A stretch of DNA of 64,000 nt from Thermomonas sp. (GCF_023953935.1 NZ_JAMLIW010000002.1:186001-250000), one strand, 5' to 3'. Counted from the stretch's first letter, positions 29,890 through 40,892 are shown. The notes: generated by a model not told the origin, from the sequence alone. Program-made: numbers and translations.

Positions 29890-30036
29890 TTGCCGTTTGT
29901 CGTGCACCCGACTCCGTTCGTGGTGAGTCCAACTCCGTTCGTGGTGCACCCAACTCCGTTCGTGGTGAGCCTGTCGAACCATGAACGGCACCCGCCGCAA
30001 CCCGTTCATCCTTCGCCGGGCTCAGGACGAACGGGG
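29890..30036. repeat. 21-bp tandem array and palindrome between kdsA and pyrG
   Basis: Three clear 21-bp units begin ACTCCGTTCGTGGTG (29911, 29932, 29953), with a degenerate unit before them, running into TCGAACCATGAACGG. A related palindrome lies at 30001-30036. The core CCGTTCGTGGTGAG is the reverse complement of the core in the eno-kdsA array. Confidence 0.8.
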
Positions 30037-30060
30037 GGGAAAATCCAAGACCGTCCCGGG

Positions 30061-31776
<1,716 letters not shown>

Positions 31777-31943
31777 CTAACGGCAAGCGCCCAACTGCGC
31801 CTGTCCGCCGGATGCAGCGCAGCAAGTTTTCCCACCGTCGTCCTCCATGCCATTCACCCGAACAATCAGATACTTGCAAGCACCTCGCCGCAACCGCCCC
31901 GGTTCGATCGCAGCGCTGACCCAAGCCAGGCGAGCGCCTTGCG

Positions 31944-31949
31944 TACAAT
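31944..31949 (+). promoter_or_regulatory. Candidate -10 element of parE
   Basis: TACAAT at 49 bp upstream of the parE ATG within the pyrG-parE divergent gap (31747-31997). The -35 is not clear. Confidence 0.4.
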
Positions 31950-31997
31950 TTCCCCCAATTTCGCGCGCCGCGCGCGCCGCCACTGCCAAGCCACTGA

Positions 31998-33887
31998 ATG
32001 AACGCACGCTACAACGCCGCCGACATCGAAGTCCTCACCGGCCTGGACCCGGTCAAGCGCCGCCCCGGCATGTACACCGACACCAGCCGGCCGAACCACC
32101 TCGCCCAGGAGGTGGTCGACAACGCGGTGGACGAAGCGCTGGCCGGCCATGCCCACCAGATCGACGTTATCGTGTTCGCCGACGGCAGCTGCGAGGTCGC
32201 CGATGATGGCCGCGGCATGCCGGTGGACATCCATCCCGAAGAGAAGATCCCCGGCGTCGAATTGATCCTCACCCGCCTGCATGCCGGCGGCAAATTCAGC
32301 GACAAGAACTACACCTTCAGCGGCGGCCTGCACGGGGTCGGCGTCAGCGTGGTCAACGCGCTGTCGACCCGGGTCGACGTCCACATCAAACGCGACGGCA
32401 GCGAATACCGCATGGCCTTCGCCCACGGCGATCGCGCCAGCAAACTGGAAACCCTCGGCAGCGTCGGCAGGAAGAACACCGGCACCCGCCTTCGCTTCTG
32501 GCCCGACCCGAAATATTTCGACACCCCCAAATTCAACCTGCGCGCGCTCAAGCACCTGCTGCGCGCCAAGGCCGTGCTCTGCCCCGGACTGACCGTGAGC
32601 CTGTTCGACGAGGCCAGCGGCGAGCGCGTGCAGTGGTACTACGAGGACGGCCTGCGCGACTACCTCAAGAGCGCGCTGGAAAGCCGCGAATTGCTGCCGC
32701 CGGAGATCTTCATCGGCAGCCAGCAGCGCGATGGCCAGATCGTGGACTGGGCCGCGGCCTGGATCCCCGAAGGCGAGCTGGTGCAGGAAAGCTACGTCAA
32801 TCTGATCCCGACCGTGCAACACGGCACCCACGTCAACGGCCTGCGCACCGGTTTCACTGACGCGCTGCGCGAGTTCTGCGATTTCCGCAACCTGCTGCCG
32901 CGCGGGGTGAAGCTGGCCCCGGAAGACGTCTGGGACCGGATCGCTTTCGTGCTCTCACTGAAAATGACCGACCCGCAGTTTTCCGGCCAGACCAAGGAAC
33001 GCCTGTCCTCGCGACAGGCGGCGGGCTTCGTCGAAGGCGCCGCGCACGACGCCTTCAGCCTGTGGCTGAACACCAACACCGCGCTGGGCGAGCGCATCGC
33101 GCAACTGGCCATCGAACGCGCCAGCGCCCGCCTGAAGACCGAAAAACAGATCGTCCGCAAGAAGGTGACCCAAGGCCCGGCCCTGCCCGGCAAACTGGCC
33201 GATTGCATCTCGCAGGATCTGTCGCGCACCGAGCTGTTCCTGGTCGAGGGCGACTCCGCCGGCGGCAGCGCGCGGCAGGCGCGCGACAAGGATTTCCAGG
33301 CCATCCTGCCGCTGCGCGGCAAGATCCTGAACACCTGGGAAGTCGCTTCCGGGCAGGTGCTGGCCTCGCAGGAAGTGCACGATCTGGCGGTCGCCATCGG
33401 CTGCGACCCTGGCAAGGACGACATCAGCGGCCTGCGCTACGGCAAGGTGATCGTGCTGGCCGACGCCGATTCCGACGGCCTGCACATCGCCACCCTGCTC
33501 TCGGCCCTGTTCCTGCGCCACTTCCCGGAACTGGTGCGCGGCGGCCACGTGTTCGTGGCGATGCCGCCGTTGTTCCGGATCGACGTCGGCAAGCAGGTGT
33601 TCTACGCACTCGACGAAGACGAGAAGCGCCTGCTGCTGGAGAAGATCGAACGCGAGAAGATCCGCGGCCAGGTCCATGTGACGCGCTTCAAGGGCCTGGG
33701 CGAAATGAACCCGGCGCAGCTGCGCGAATCAACCATGCACGTCGACACCCGCCGCCTGGTCCAGCTCACCGTCGACGACGCCGACGCCACCCGTGGTCTA
33801 ATGGACATGCTGCTGGCGAAAAAGCGCGCCGGCGACCGCCGCAGCTGGCTGGAACAGAAAGGCGACCTGGCGACGCTCGAGGTTTGA
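31998..33887 (+). CDS. parE: DNA topoisomerase IV subunit B
   Basis: A 629-residue GHKL ATPase subunit that pairs with ParC to decatenate chromosomes. Motifs are PVKRRPGMYTDTSRPNHLAQ, EVVDNAVDEALAG (Mg-binding Asn), DDGRGMPVD, HAGGKFSDKNYTFSGGLHGV (ATP lid), then the TOPRIM elements LFLVEGDSAGGSARQ and VLADADSDGLHI, and RFKGLGEMNP. The short form without a GyrB-type insertion, and the SGQTKERLSSR segment, mark it as ParE rather than GyrB. Confidence 0.95.
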   Translation: MNARYNAADIEVLTGLDPVKRRPGMYTDTSRPNHLAQEVVDNAVDEALAGHAHQIDVIVFADGSCEVADDGRGMPVDIHPEEKIPGVELILTRLHAGGKFSDKNYTFSGGLHGVGVSVVNALSTRVDVHIKRDGSEYRMAFAHGDRASKLETLGSVGRKNTGTRLRFWPDPKYFDTPKFNLRALKHLLRAKAVLCPGLTVSLFDEASGERVQWYYEDGLRDYLKSALESRELLPPEIFIGSQQRDGQIVDWAAAWIPEGELVQESYVNLIPTVQHGTHVNGLRTGFTDALREFCDFRNLLPRGVKLAPEDVWDRIAFVLSLKMTDPQFSGQTKERLSSRQAAGFVEGAAHDAFSLWLNTNTALGERIAQLAIERASARLKTEKQIVRKKVTQGPALPGKLADCISQDLSRTELFLVEGDSAGGSARQARDKDFQAILPLRGKILNTWEVASGQVLASQEVHDLAVAIGCDPGKDDISGLRYGKVIVLADADSDGLHIATLLSALFLRHFPELVRGGHVFVAMPPLFRIDVGKQVFYALDEDEKRLLLEKIEREKIRGQVHVTRFKGLGEMNPAQLRESTMHVDTRRLVQLTVDDADATRGLMDMLLAKKRAGDRRSWLEQKGDLATLEV

Positions 33888-33919
33888 ATTTTCGGCCCCT
33901 CCACGAGAAGGAGACGCCC

Positions 33920-34195
33920 ATGATCGATTCAGCAAACCCCAAGCCCCTGTGGCTCTGGCTTTCGGTGGCGGCAACGGCGCTGTTCCTGCCACTGTGGTCG
34001 CTGCTGGACCGGTTTTCCGGACCATGCGCGGACGGCATGTGCAGCTACGCATCGGGCGTGCTGCTGGCCGCCGGCTGCGCACTGGCAACCCTGGTGTTCG
34101 CGGTGGTCGGGCTGGTTCGCAAGGAACGCCCGCGCTGGATCCTGCTGCTCATCCTGCCGATATCGGCGGGCCTGATCGTCGTGCTTGCCCTGTAG
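33920..34195 (+). CDS. Small three-helix membrane protein
   Basis: A 91-residue protein with three hydrophobic helices (WLWLSVAATALFLPLW; a middle one around GVLLAAGCALATLVFAVVGL; and WILLLILPISAGLIVVL). Two cysteines lie in the first loop (PCADGMC). I do not recognise the family. The ATG at 33920 has a strong AGAAGGAGA ribosome-binding site 6 bp upstream. It lies 32 bp past parE, so it is probably expressed with it. Confidence 0.7.
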   Translation: MIDSANPKPLWLWLSVAATALFLPLWSLLDRFSGPCADGMCSYASGVLLAAGCALATLVFAVVGLVRKERPRWILLLILPISAGLIVVLAL

Positions 34196-34281
34196 GCGGT
34201 TGGCGAGCCCTGCCTGCGCCGGAAACACTGCAATCACCAAGAGCCCCCGATAGTCACTGCTTCCTACTATTGTTGCATCGA

Positions 34282-34289
34282 TATAAAAT
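34282..34289 (+). promoter_or_regulatory. AT-rich -10 region within CATCGA/TCGATG dyad, S9 peptidase gene
   Basis: TATAAAAT, 28 bp upstream of the peptidase ATG, is flanked by CATCGA and TCGATG (34276-34296), so a regulator could bind across the -10. The -35 is unclear. Confidence 0.4.
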
Positions 34290-34316
34290 TTCGATGTCAA
34301 CTCGCAGGGGGTTCAA

Positions 34317-36296
34317 ATGCCGCGTTCAAGCCAGTCACGCCAATCGCCACGCCGCGCTCTTTCTTTGCTGCTGGCAGCCGTCTTTCTGCTGCCGTTCGGC
34401 CAATGCCTCGCGCAACAGCCACCGTCCGCATCGGACTTCACGCGCAGGCCCAATGCGTGGGAAGTCTCGCTGTCCCCTTCCGGTGAATTCGTCGCACTCG
34501 CCATCCCTTCGCAGGACGGGCTCGAGACGCAGCTGGAGGTGACCAACCTGACCAACGGCAATACGCAAGTCCTGCGGTTTGGCCAGAGATTCCATGTGTC
34601 CGACGTCGTGTGGACGGCAGATGATCAAGTCGTCGTGGCGAAGGCGGAGTTGGAACCCCTCAAGGCACGCCCGGTCTCGATGGGCCATCTGTACACATCC
34701 GACATCCAGGGCAAGAATCGCGATGTCCTGTTCGGCTACATCCGCGATGACGGCAACCGTCGCGGGCGCCGCAAGGATGAGGGTTGGTCCAGCGTGGTCA
34801 AGGTACTCGACAACGAACCCGGCATGGCTCTGGTCCGTTTCACTTGCTGGAATTGCGGTGAGAACCCGGACACCGTCATCTTCAAAGTCGATACGCGCAC
34901 CGGAAACCGCAAGGAAGTCGAGCGCGGGAACAACCGGGCCAGCTTCCAGTTCGACCAGACCGGCGTGGCGAGATTCCGCACGACCTTCGACGAGGACGAC
35001 GAACCCGTCTTGTCCTACCGCCGCAACCCGGGCGACGCTTGGACTCCGCTGCCAAAATCCATCGCCGGAAGGCTCCTCTTCGGGGCGCGTTTCGCCGCTG
35101 ACAACAACACCGTCTACGCACTGGTGAGTGACGCGCTGGAACCCGCCCAGGCGTATCGCATCGACCTGCAAGCCGGTACCCGCACCAAGCTCGCAGGCTC
35201 CCCGACCGTCGCCGTCACCGGTTTCATGTACGAAGGAAGGGGCGGGATTCCATTCGCGGTCACCTTCGACGAGGCAAAACCCAGCCTGCAATACTTCGAT
35301 CCGAACTCCGCGTGGGCACAACTGCACGCCGGGCTGATGCGATCCTTCCCCGGGCACATGCTCGATTTCACCGGCTTCAGCCGCGACGGCAACAAGATCC
35401 TGTTCAAGGTCTGGTCCGACCGCGACATCGGAAGCTACTACGTCTATGACAGGACGACCAAACAAGCGCAGAAGATCATCGACGACAAGCCCTGGCTCGC
35501 GCCCGAATCGATGGCGCAAATGCGGTCGATCGAATTCGTCAACCGCTCGGGGCAGACCATCCACGGCTTCTATACCGCGATCGGAACGGGGCCCAAACCG
35601 CTGGTCGTCATGGCCCACGGCGGGCCGTTCAGCGTGTACGACAGCTGGGGCTTTGATGACGAAGTCCAGTACCTCGCCACCCACGGCTATGCCGTCTTGC
35701 AGGTGAACTACCGCGGTTCCGGCGGGCGCGGAGAGGCATTCCAACGATCCGGGTGGTTGGGCTGGGGCACGACGATCCAGGACGACATCAGCGATGGTGT
35801 TCGCTGGGCCATACAACAAAATCTGGCCGACCCGCAGCGCATCTGCACCTTCGGTGGAAGCTTCGGTGGATACACCGCGTTGATCCAACCGATCCTCAAT
35901 CCCGGCATGTACAAATGCGCGATCGGTTATGTCGGCGTCTATGACCTTCCGCTCATGCGCAGAACCGATGCGAACAGTGGCGTTTCCGAACGAACCGAAC
36001 GATTCTTCAACCGCACGCTTGGAACCGACATGGCCGCGCTTGCGCAAATCTCGCCAACGACGCGGGTCGCCGACCTTCGGGTACCGGTCATGCTGGCCCA
36101 CGGCAAGGATGACCACACGGCCAACTTCAACCAATACAAGGCAATGGTTGCGGCGCTGGACGCGCAAGGACGGCCGGCAGAGTTGTTCGCCGTTCCCGGC
36201 GAAGGGCACGGCTTCGTCAATCCTGACAACCGGGCCGAGTTGTTCCGGAGGGTGCAGGCCTTCCTCGACAAATACATCGGCCCGGGATCGCACTGA
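34317..36296 (+). CDS. S9 family (prolyl oligopeptidase-type) exported peptidase
   Basis: A 659-residue serine peptidase. A signal peptide (RALSLLLAAVFLLPFGQCLA) is followed by a beta-propeller-like domain (about 40-400) and a C-terminal alpha/beta hydrolase domain. Catalytic elements are VMAHGGPFSVYDSWGFD (oxyanion), CTFGGSFGGYTAL (nucleophile Ser), LAHGKDDHT (Asp) and PGEGHGF (His). This is the dipeptidyl/acylaminoacyl-peptidase group common in Xanthomonadaceae, acting on short peptides in the periplasm. The exact specificity is unknown. A GCAGGGGG site precedes the ATG. Confidence 0.92.
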   Translation: MPRSSQSRQSPRRALSLLLAAVFLLPFGQCLAQQPPSASDFTRRPNAWEVSLSPSGEFVALAIPSQDGLETQLEVTNLTNGNTQVLRFGQRFHVSDVVWTADDQVVVAKAELEPLKARPVSMGHLYTSDIQGKNRDVLFGYIRDDGNRRGRRKDEGWSSVVKVLDNEPGMALVRFTCWNCGENPDTVIFKVDTRTGNRKEVERGNNRASFQFDQTGVARFRTTFDEDDEPVLSYRRNPGDAWTPLPKSIAGRLLFGARFAADNNTVYALVSDALEPAQAYRIDLQAGTRTKLAGSPTVAVTGFMYEGRGGIPFAVTFDEAKPSLQYFDPNSAWAQLHAGLMRSFPGHMLDFTGFSRDGNKILFKVWSDRDIGSYYVYDRTTKQAQKIIDDKPWLAPESMAQMRSIEFVNRSGQTIHGFYTAIGTGPKPLVVMAHGGPFSVYDSWGFDDEVQYLATHGYAVLQVNYRGSGGRGEAFQRSGWLGWGTTIQDDISDGVRWAIQQNLADPQRICTFGGSFGGYTALIQPILNPGMYKCAIGYVGVYDLPLMRRTDANSGVSERTERFFNRTLGTDMAALAQISPTTRVADLRVPVMLAHGKDDHTANFNQYKAMVAALDAQGRPAELFAVPGEGHGFVNPDNRAELFRRVQAFLDKYIGPGSH

Positions 36297-36332
36297 ACCG
36301 GCCACCCTGAGGTCCGCGAAGGTTCCTGCAAG

Positions 36333-36488
36333 TCAGGCGTCAGATCGCTGCTGACGCCGTTTCTGCAATCTGTGGAAATGCGGAAACCCGTGCGCAGCGG
36401 AAGCGTGATTTCGCCAAGCCAGCGCAGCATGGCCGCGGCAGACCGGCAGGCACGCGCCGCAGGCCAGGCAATTCGACTGGGTGCTCAT
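36333..36488 (-). CDS. Small Cys-rich ORF coupled to FAD oxidoreductase
   Basis: A 51-residue frame whose ATG overlaps the stop of the upstream oxidoreductase (ATGA). It begins MSTQSNCLACGACLPVCRGH, a CxxCxxCxxxC cluster that resembles either an iron-sulfur motif or the N-terminus of YkgJ-type cysteine-cluster proteins. The rest shows no family character, so it could be a remnant after a frameshift. Support is the coupled start and the cysteines only. Confidence 0.35.
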   Translation of the reverse strand: MSTQSNCLACGACLPVCRGHAALAWRNHASAAHGFPHFHRLQKRRQQRSDA

Positions 36489-37756
36489 GCGAATCGTGCC
36501 GGGTCGAACGGCCCCGGATCCACGGTGGGCGCACGGTCGCAGAGCAAATCCGCCAGCAGCTGGCCGGTGCCGGCGCTCATGCCCACGCCCATCATGCCGT
36601 GGCCGACTGCCAGCCACAGGTGGGCATGCCCGGGGGCACGGCCAATCAGCGGCACGTCATCGCGGCTCATCGGCCGCCAGCCGCACCAGCGTTCCCGTTC
36701 CTGCGGGCCAACGGGTTCGTGCAGGAACGCACGCGCGCCGCGTTCCAGCGCAGCCAGCCGGCGCGGGTTGAGACTGGCATCGAAGCCGGAAAACTCCATC
36801 GTGCTGCCGAGGCGATAACCATCGCTCCAGGACGTCACGCAAACCGAGGGTTCAAACAGGATCGACGGCCGCTTGGGCAACTGCGTTGGCCGGCTGTAGG
36901 TGATCGAATAGCCCTTGCCGGGCTGGATCGCCTTGCGCAGCCAGCGCAGGCCGACGGCAGCGGCAATCTTCGGCGTCCAGGCGCCGGTGGCGAGGATCGC
37001 GTCGCGCGCCGAGAATGCGCCTTGTGCGGTTTGCACGCGGACGCCCCGCCCCTCCTCCGTCAGACCGAGCAAAGGGCAGCTTTCCAGAATGTGACCGCCG
37101 CGCTCGCGCACGACGCGCGCCAGTTCGGCCACGTAGCGATCCGGCCGCAGCGCGGCATCGCCACGAAAGCGCATCGCGCCCACGACCCCGGATCTGAAGG
37201 CGGGATCACTGGCTTCAAACGCGGCGCCATCGACGATCTCGACGGCGATGCCCAACTCGCGCAGCAGCGGCAGGTCGCGCAGTTCGTGGTCGAGCGCGCG
37301 ACGGGTGCGGAAGACGTAGTCCTCGCCGGTTTCGGCAAATTCGCAGCACAGCCCGTAGCGGCTCACCCAGTCCTGGATGCGGCGCCGCGAGTCTTCCAGC
37401 AGCAGCGACTTGGCCTGCGCGCTGGCGCGGTAGTCCTTCGCGTTGCAGCGGCGCGCAAAGCCGAGGAACCAGCCCAGCCGCAGCGGATCGAGGCTTGGCT
37501 TGATGTACAGCGGCGCGTCCGGGGTGAACATCCAGCGCGCCGCCCGCCACAGCGTCCCCGGCCCGGCCAGCGGCGGTGCGTGGCTGGGCGTCAGGGTGCC
37601 GCAGTTGCCGTGCGAGGCGCCGCTGCCGACGGTGTTGGCATCAATGACCGTGACGGAACGCCCGGCTTCCAGCAGCGCCAGCGCGGTCGCCAGTCCGGAC
37701 ACGCCGGCACCAATGATCAGGCAATCAGCGGACAACGCGGGCGCGGCTGCATTCAC
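36485..37756 (-). CDS. FAD-dependent D-amino acid dehydrogenase-like oxidoreductase
   Basis: A 423-residue DAO-fold flavoprotein. The Rossmann motif ADCLIIGAGVSGLATALALLEAG is at the N-terminus, followed by HGNCGTLTPSHAPPLAGPGT and the C-terminal FAD block WLAVGHGMMGVGMSAGTGQL. It resembles DadA and D-hydroxyproline dehydrogenase, which oxidise D-amino acids and pass electrons to the respiratory chain. No alanine racemase or hydroxyproline genes are adjacent, so the substrate stays open. The start is GTG at 37756, giving the family N-terminus. Confidence 0.85.
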   Translation of the reverse strand: MNAAAPALSADCLIIGAGVSGLATALALLEAGRSVTVIDANTVGSGASHGNCGTLTPSHAPPLAGPGTLWRAARWMFTPDAPLYIKPSLDPLRLGWFLGFARRCNAKDYRASAQAKSLLLEDSRRRIQDWVSRYGLCCEFAETGEDYVFRTRRALDHELRDLPLLRELGIAVEIVDGAAFEASDPAFRSGVVGAMRFRGDAALRPDRYVAELARVVRERGGHILESCPLLGLTEEGRGVRVQTAQGAFSARDAILATGAWTPKIAAAVGLRWLRKAIQPGKGYSITYSRPTQLPKRPSILFEPSVCVTSWSDGYRLGSTMEFSGFDASLNPRRLAALERGARAFLHEPVGPQERERWCGWRPMSRDDVPLIGRAPGHAHLWLAVGHGMMGVGMSAGTGQLLADLLCDRAPTVDPGPFDPARFA

Positions 37757-37904
37757 GTGGGCCGACCTTGTCTGATGAGACGCGTCATTATGGACGCTCT
37801 GTGCGACTCATCCGCGCGCGGTCCGATGGGAACTGGATCGGCACGCGCTCGCACGGGCCCAACCGGGTCGAGCAGGGGCCTCTCGGCTCTGGCGCACCCA
37901 ACGG

Positions 37905-39359
37905 TCAGGGTCCGGCAATCGCGGCCTGCACCTCGACGCGCATGGCGGGCCGAGCCCCATAGGTCATCCAACGCCACAGCCACTCCAGCGGACCGAAGCG
38001 GAATCGCGCCAACCACCAACGGCTCAGCAGCACCTGCAGCACAAACATCCCCAGCACGAACAGCACCTGCTGCGCCCGCGGCATGCCCCAGAAGCCCAGG
38101 CCATAGCCAAAGAAGAACAGCGAACAGAGCACTGACTGGCCGATGTAATTGGTCAGCGCCATGCGTCCCGCGGGCGCCAGCCACCCCAAACCGCGACGCC
38201 ACGATTGCCGCTGCAATGCCAGCAACAGCAGGGCGACATAGCCCAGCGCCATCGGCAGGCTGCCGATCAGTTGCAAGCCGCCGGCAGTCATCCAACGCGC
38301 CTGACCGGAGCCGGGATCGGTTGCGATCATTGCGCTCGCCAGGGTCGTCAGCAAACCTGCCGGCAACGCGATCCACGCCCATGCACGCAGCAGCCCGAGG
38401 TGCTGCAGGGGCTCATTGACCGCTCCTGAACGCAACAACCACGCCCCGATCATGAACAACCCCATCGCCATCGGAACAAAGAAGATGGCTCGGGTAAAGT
38501 CCGCGATGAAATGCGGGGCCCTGAATTTCACCGCATCCGCGTAGCTGCCCCGGGTCATCACCGAAGCCTCCATCGCTGCCTGTTGCGCCTGCTGGCGAAG
38601 CGCTTCTTTCATCCGTCTTTCGCCTTCCGCCCGCGCCCTCGTTTCTTCCGTGGACATCTGGGCGACGGGACCCACCGCCCTCGCCGCCTCCGCACGCCAT
38701 TGGATTCCCCCCAGCAACGCCAACAACACGGCCGGCAGCAGGTACAAGGTCAGGCCAGCCTTCATCAGGTTGCGGCCCTGCAAAGCCAGCGAACCCGCCG
38801 CCGCACCGCGCCTGAACCAGGTCAATACCAGTGCATCGATCAACAGGAGGAATGCCGTGAACCCCGCGTCTTCGGGCAAGTTGAAGGCAAACCCCACTGC
38901 AATCAGCAGTGCGAAGGCCACCCACATCATCCAGCCACGCCCCAACAACACCGCCAGCAAAACCGCGGCCGCCGAGGCATAGCTGAGCAGGATGTCGCCG
39001 GCCCAGATCAGCATTCCATGCACCAAGCCGAACAATGCCAACGCCACCGTCCGGCGCAGGTAGGGCGTCGTGAAGTGGCGGCCTGCCGCCTGTGCACGCG
39101 CCAGCATCAGCGCGAACCCCATGCCGAACAGGATCGAGAAAATGGTGAAGAACTTGTCGCGAACGAACAGGTGGATCGCCAGAGCAGCCCAAGCATCGGC
39201 CCCCTCCAGGCCCGTCGGCAGGCCATCGCCCAGCGCAGCCAGCGGCCGGTTGAAGAATTCGACATTCATCAACGCGATGCCGAGCAGGGCGAAACCGCGG
39301 ATCACGTCCATCGCCTGGATGCGGTCGCGACTGGAAACCGGAGAGAACCCGACAGTCAT
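37905..39359 (-). CDS. DUF418 domain-containing membrane protein
   Basis: A 484-residue protein with about ten membrane helices. The N-terminus RIQAMDVIRGFALLGIALMN is the acyltransferase-3/HGSNAT-like start, and the C-terminus (MALTNYIGQSVLCSLFFFGY, then FRFGPLEWLWRWMTYG) is the DUF418 block. Transport of an acyl or small compound is suspected for the family but unproven. A charged helical loop (about 230-260) interrupts the helices. It is monocistronic by position. Confidence 0.88.
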   Translation of the reverse strand: MTVGFSPVSSRDRIQAMDVIRGFALLGIALMNVEFFNRPLAALGDGLPTGLEGADAWAALAIHLFVRDKFFTIFSILFGMGFALMLARAQAAGRHFTTPYLRRTVALALFGLVHGMLIWAGDILLSYASAAAVLLAVLLGRGWMMWVAFALLIAVGFAFNLPEDAGFTAFLLLIDALVLTWFRRGAAAGSLALQGRNLMKAGLTLYLLPAVLLALLGGIQWRAEAARAVGPVAQMSTEETRARAEGERRMKEALRQQAQQAAMEASVMTRGSYADAVKFRAPHFIADFTRAIFFVPMAMGLFMIGAWLLRSGAVNEPLQHLGLLRAWAWIALPAGLLTTLASAMIATDPGSGQARWMTAGGLQLIGSLPMALGYVALLLLALQRQSWRRGLGWLAPAGRMALTNYIGQSVLCSLFFFGYGLGFWGMPRAQQVLFVLGMFVLQVLLSRWWLARFRFGPLEWLWRWMTYGARPAMRVEVQAAIAGP

Positions 39360-39470
39360 GCAGCAACCCCCGACCCTGATTGGCCTCTACTCGCCCTGTT
39401 TGGACCCTAATGCTGCGCCTGTGGGGCATGCATGTGCAGGATGTCACGCCGACTTCTTGCCCGGCAAAGC

Positions 39471-39495
39471 AAACGGCCCGCAACGCGGGCCGTTT
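39471..39495 (-). terminator. Intrinsic terminator after slyD
   Basis: Perfect 11-bp stem AAACGGCCCGC / GCGGGCCGTTT with a 3-base loop, 50 bp past the slyD stop. On the minus strand it is followed by GCTTTGCC, which is only moderately T-rich. Confidence 0.7.
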
Positions 39496-39545
39496 CGTCA
39501 TCCACGGTCAGGGGAACCCCGGGCCGATCGCCCGCCCACGTTGGA

Positions 39546-40028
39546 TCAGTGGTGGTGCCCACCCGCACCGTGCACATGGCCGTGCGCCAGCTCTTCCGCG
39601 CTGGCCTCGCGCACGTCGACGATCTCGATGTCGAACTCCAGGTCCTTGCCGGCCATCGGATGGTTGAGATCCACATCAACCACGCTCATGCCGACCTTTT
39701 CGATCACCACCGCACGCGGCCCGTGGTTGGTGTTGAGCACGATCTGCATGCCGGGATGCAACCGCTGCGCGCCAAAATGCTTCTTGGGGATCCGCTGGGT
39801 CAGCCCGTCGCGGCGCTCGCCATAGGCTTCGGCCGCCGTCACCGCGGCCTTGAAGCTGTCGCCGGCTTCATGGCCCTCCATCGCCTTCTCCAGGCCCGGG
39901 ATGATCTGACCGCGCCCGAACAGCACCGCCATCGGCTCGCCGGCGTCCTTCGAGCTCTCGAGCGCCTCCTTGCCGGCTTCGGCAACGCTGTAATGGAAAC
40001 TCACGACCCGGTCTTTTTCGATCTTCAT
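39546..40028 (-). CDS. slyD: FKBP-type peptidyl-prolyl isomerase SlyD
   Basis: A 160-residue protein combining an FKBP domain with an IF (insert-in-flap) chaperone domain. Seen are VVSFHYSVAEAGKEALESS, LFGRGQIIPGLEKAMEGHEAGD, NHPMAGKDLEFDIEIVDVRE and a His-rich metal-binding tail (HGHVHGAGGHHH). SlyD catalyses proline isomerisation and can hold nickel for hydrogenase maturation. The ATG at 40028 gives the standard MKIEKDRVV start. Confidence 0.94.
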   Translation of the reverse strand: MKIEKDRVVSFHYSVAEAGKEALESSKDAGEPMAVLFGRGQIIPGLEKAMEGHEAGDSFKAAVTAAEAYGERRDGLTQRIPKKHFGAQRLHPGMQIVLNTNHGPRAVVIEKVGMSVVDVDLNHPMAGKDLEFDIEIVDVREASAEELAHGHVHGAGGHHH

Positions 40029-40089
40029 GAAACTCCTGCCATCGGTTGGGCGCTTGCCGGCGCGCCATATTGGGCCGACACTGCGCGGG

Positions 40090-40638
40090 ATGAGACCAGC
40101 CGACTGCAATCAGCGACCGGATGCGCATTATCGACGCTGCGCGCTGCTGTTGCCATCGCTGCTCCTGCTGGCCGGCTGCTTTGGTGGCAAGCAGGTTGTC
40201 GAGGCGCCGCGCCCGGCGGCCGGCCGACACGCCTGGCCGGTGGTTGCCCCGGCCGATCCGGCCAAGGCCAACGCGGTGCTGATCCGCGCCATCAGCCTCG
40301 TCGGCACGCCCTACAAATGGGGCGGCAACACGCCCGAAGGCGGCTTCGATTGCAGCGGGCTGGTCAACTACGTGTACCGGGACATGCTCAACATGCGCCT
40401 GCCGCGCACCACCTCGGAACTGATCAAGCTGCAGGGCCCGCGGATCCAGCCCGGGCAGCTGGCCGGCGGCGACCTGGTGTTCTTCGGCGCGGGCGGGAAG
40501 GTCAGCCACGTCGGCATCTACGTGGGCGAAGGCCGCTTCGTCCATGCGCCCAGCAGCGGCGGCACGGTTCGGCTGGACCGCTTGGACGACACCTGGTGGC
40601 GCGATCACTACAGCGGTGCGCGGCGGCTGCTGTTCTGA
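40090..40638 (+). CDS. NlpC/P60 cell-wall peptidase, lipoprotein
   Basis: A 182-residue C40 peptidase that would cut the D-gamma-glutamyl-DAP bond. A lipoprotein signal (ALLLPSLLLLAGC) gives an outer-membrane or periplasmic anchor. The catalytic Cys is in GGFDCSGLVNYVY, His in KVSHVGIYVGEGRFVHAP, with YKWGGNTPEGG before the Cys. I placed the start at the ATG at 40090, which begins just before the signal sequence; the frame extends back into the slyD promoter region. It is paralogous to the next gene, 255 bp downstream. Confidence 0.87.
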   Translation: MRPADCNQRPDAHYRRCALLLPSLLLLAGCFGGKQVVEAPRPAAGRHAWPVVAPADPAKANAVLIRAISLVGTPYKWGGNTPEGGFDCSGLVNYVYRDMLNMRLPRTTSELIKLQGPRIQPGQLAGGDLVFFGAGGKVSHVGIYVGEGRFVHAPSSGGTVRLDRLDDTWWRDHYSGARRLLF

Positions 40639-40754
40639 ACGGTGCGAGCACGCGGCAGAAACGCTGCGCACGCATGGAGCTGCGCCTTCGATCACAAACC
40701 CGCCATCTGGTAGGAACGCAAGTTCAGTCCGGTTCCGGCCAAGCTCAGGGCAAG

Positions 40755-40790
40755 AATTTCGCCCATTCATATAAATGAATTGGTGAAATT
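40755..40790. promoter_or_regulatory. AT-rich imperfect palindrome upstream of second NlpC/P60 gene
   Basis: The 16-bp arms AATTTCGCCCATTCAT and ATGAATTGGTGAAATT pair with two or three mismatches around ATAA. The site stands out in a GC-rich genome and lies 103 bp before the GTG start. It could be an operator or an RNA hairpin. Confidence 0.4.
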
Positions 40791-40892
40791 CGCAATCCAA
40801 CCCATTCATACTTCTATGAAATAACGAAATCTGAACCCTTTGCCCGGCGCAGGTCGGCATAGTGCAGCCTGATTTTTCATCGTGATGACTGC

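Noticed and set aside
34335-36305. 656-residue open frame opposite the S9 peptidase
   Set aside because: Codon-phase shadow of a gene with intact signal peptide and catalytic triad; no start signal or motif.
36333-36617. 94-residue version of the small Cys ORF
   Set aside because: The extra N-terminal part overlaps the oxidoreductase coding region and is Arg/His-rich shadow; the ATG at 36488 is the better start.
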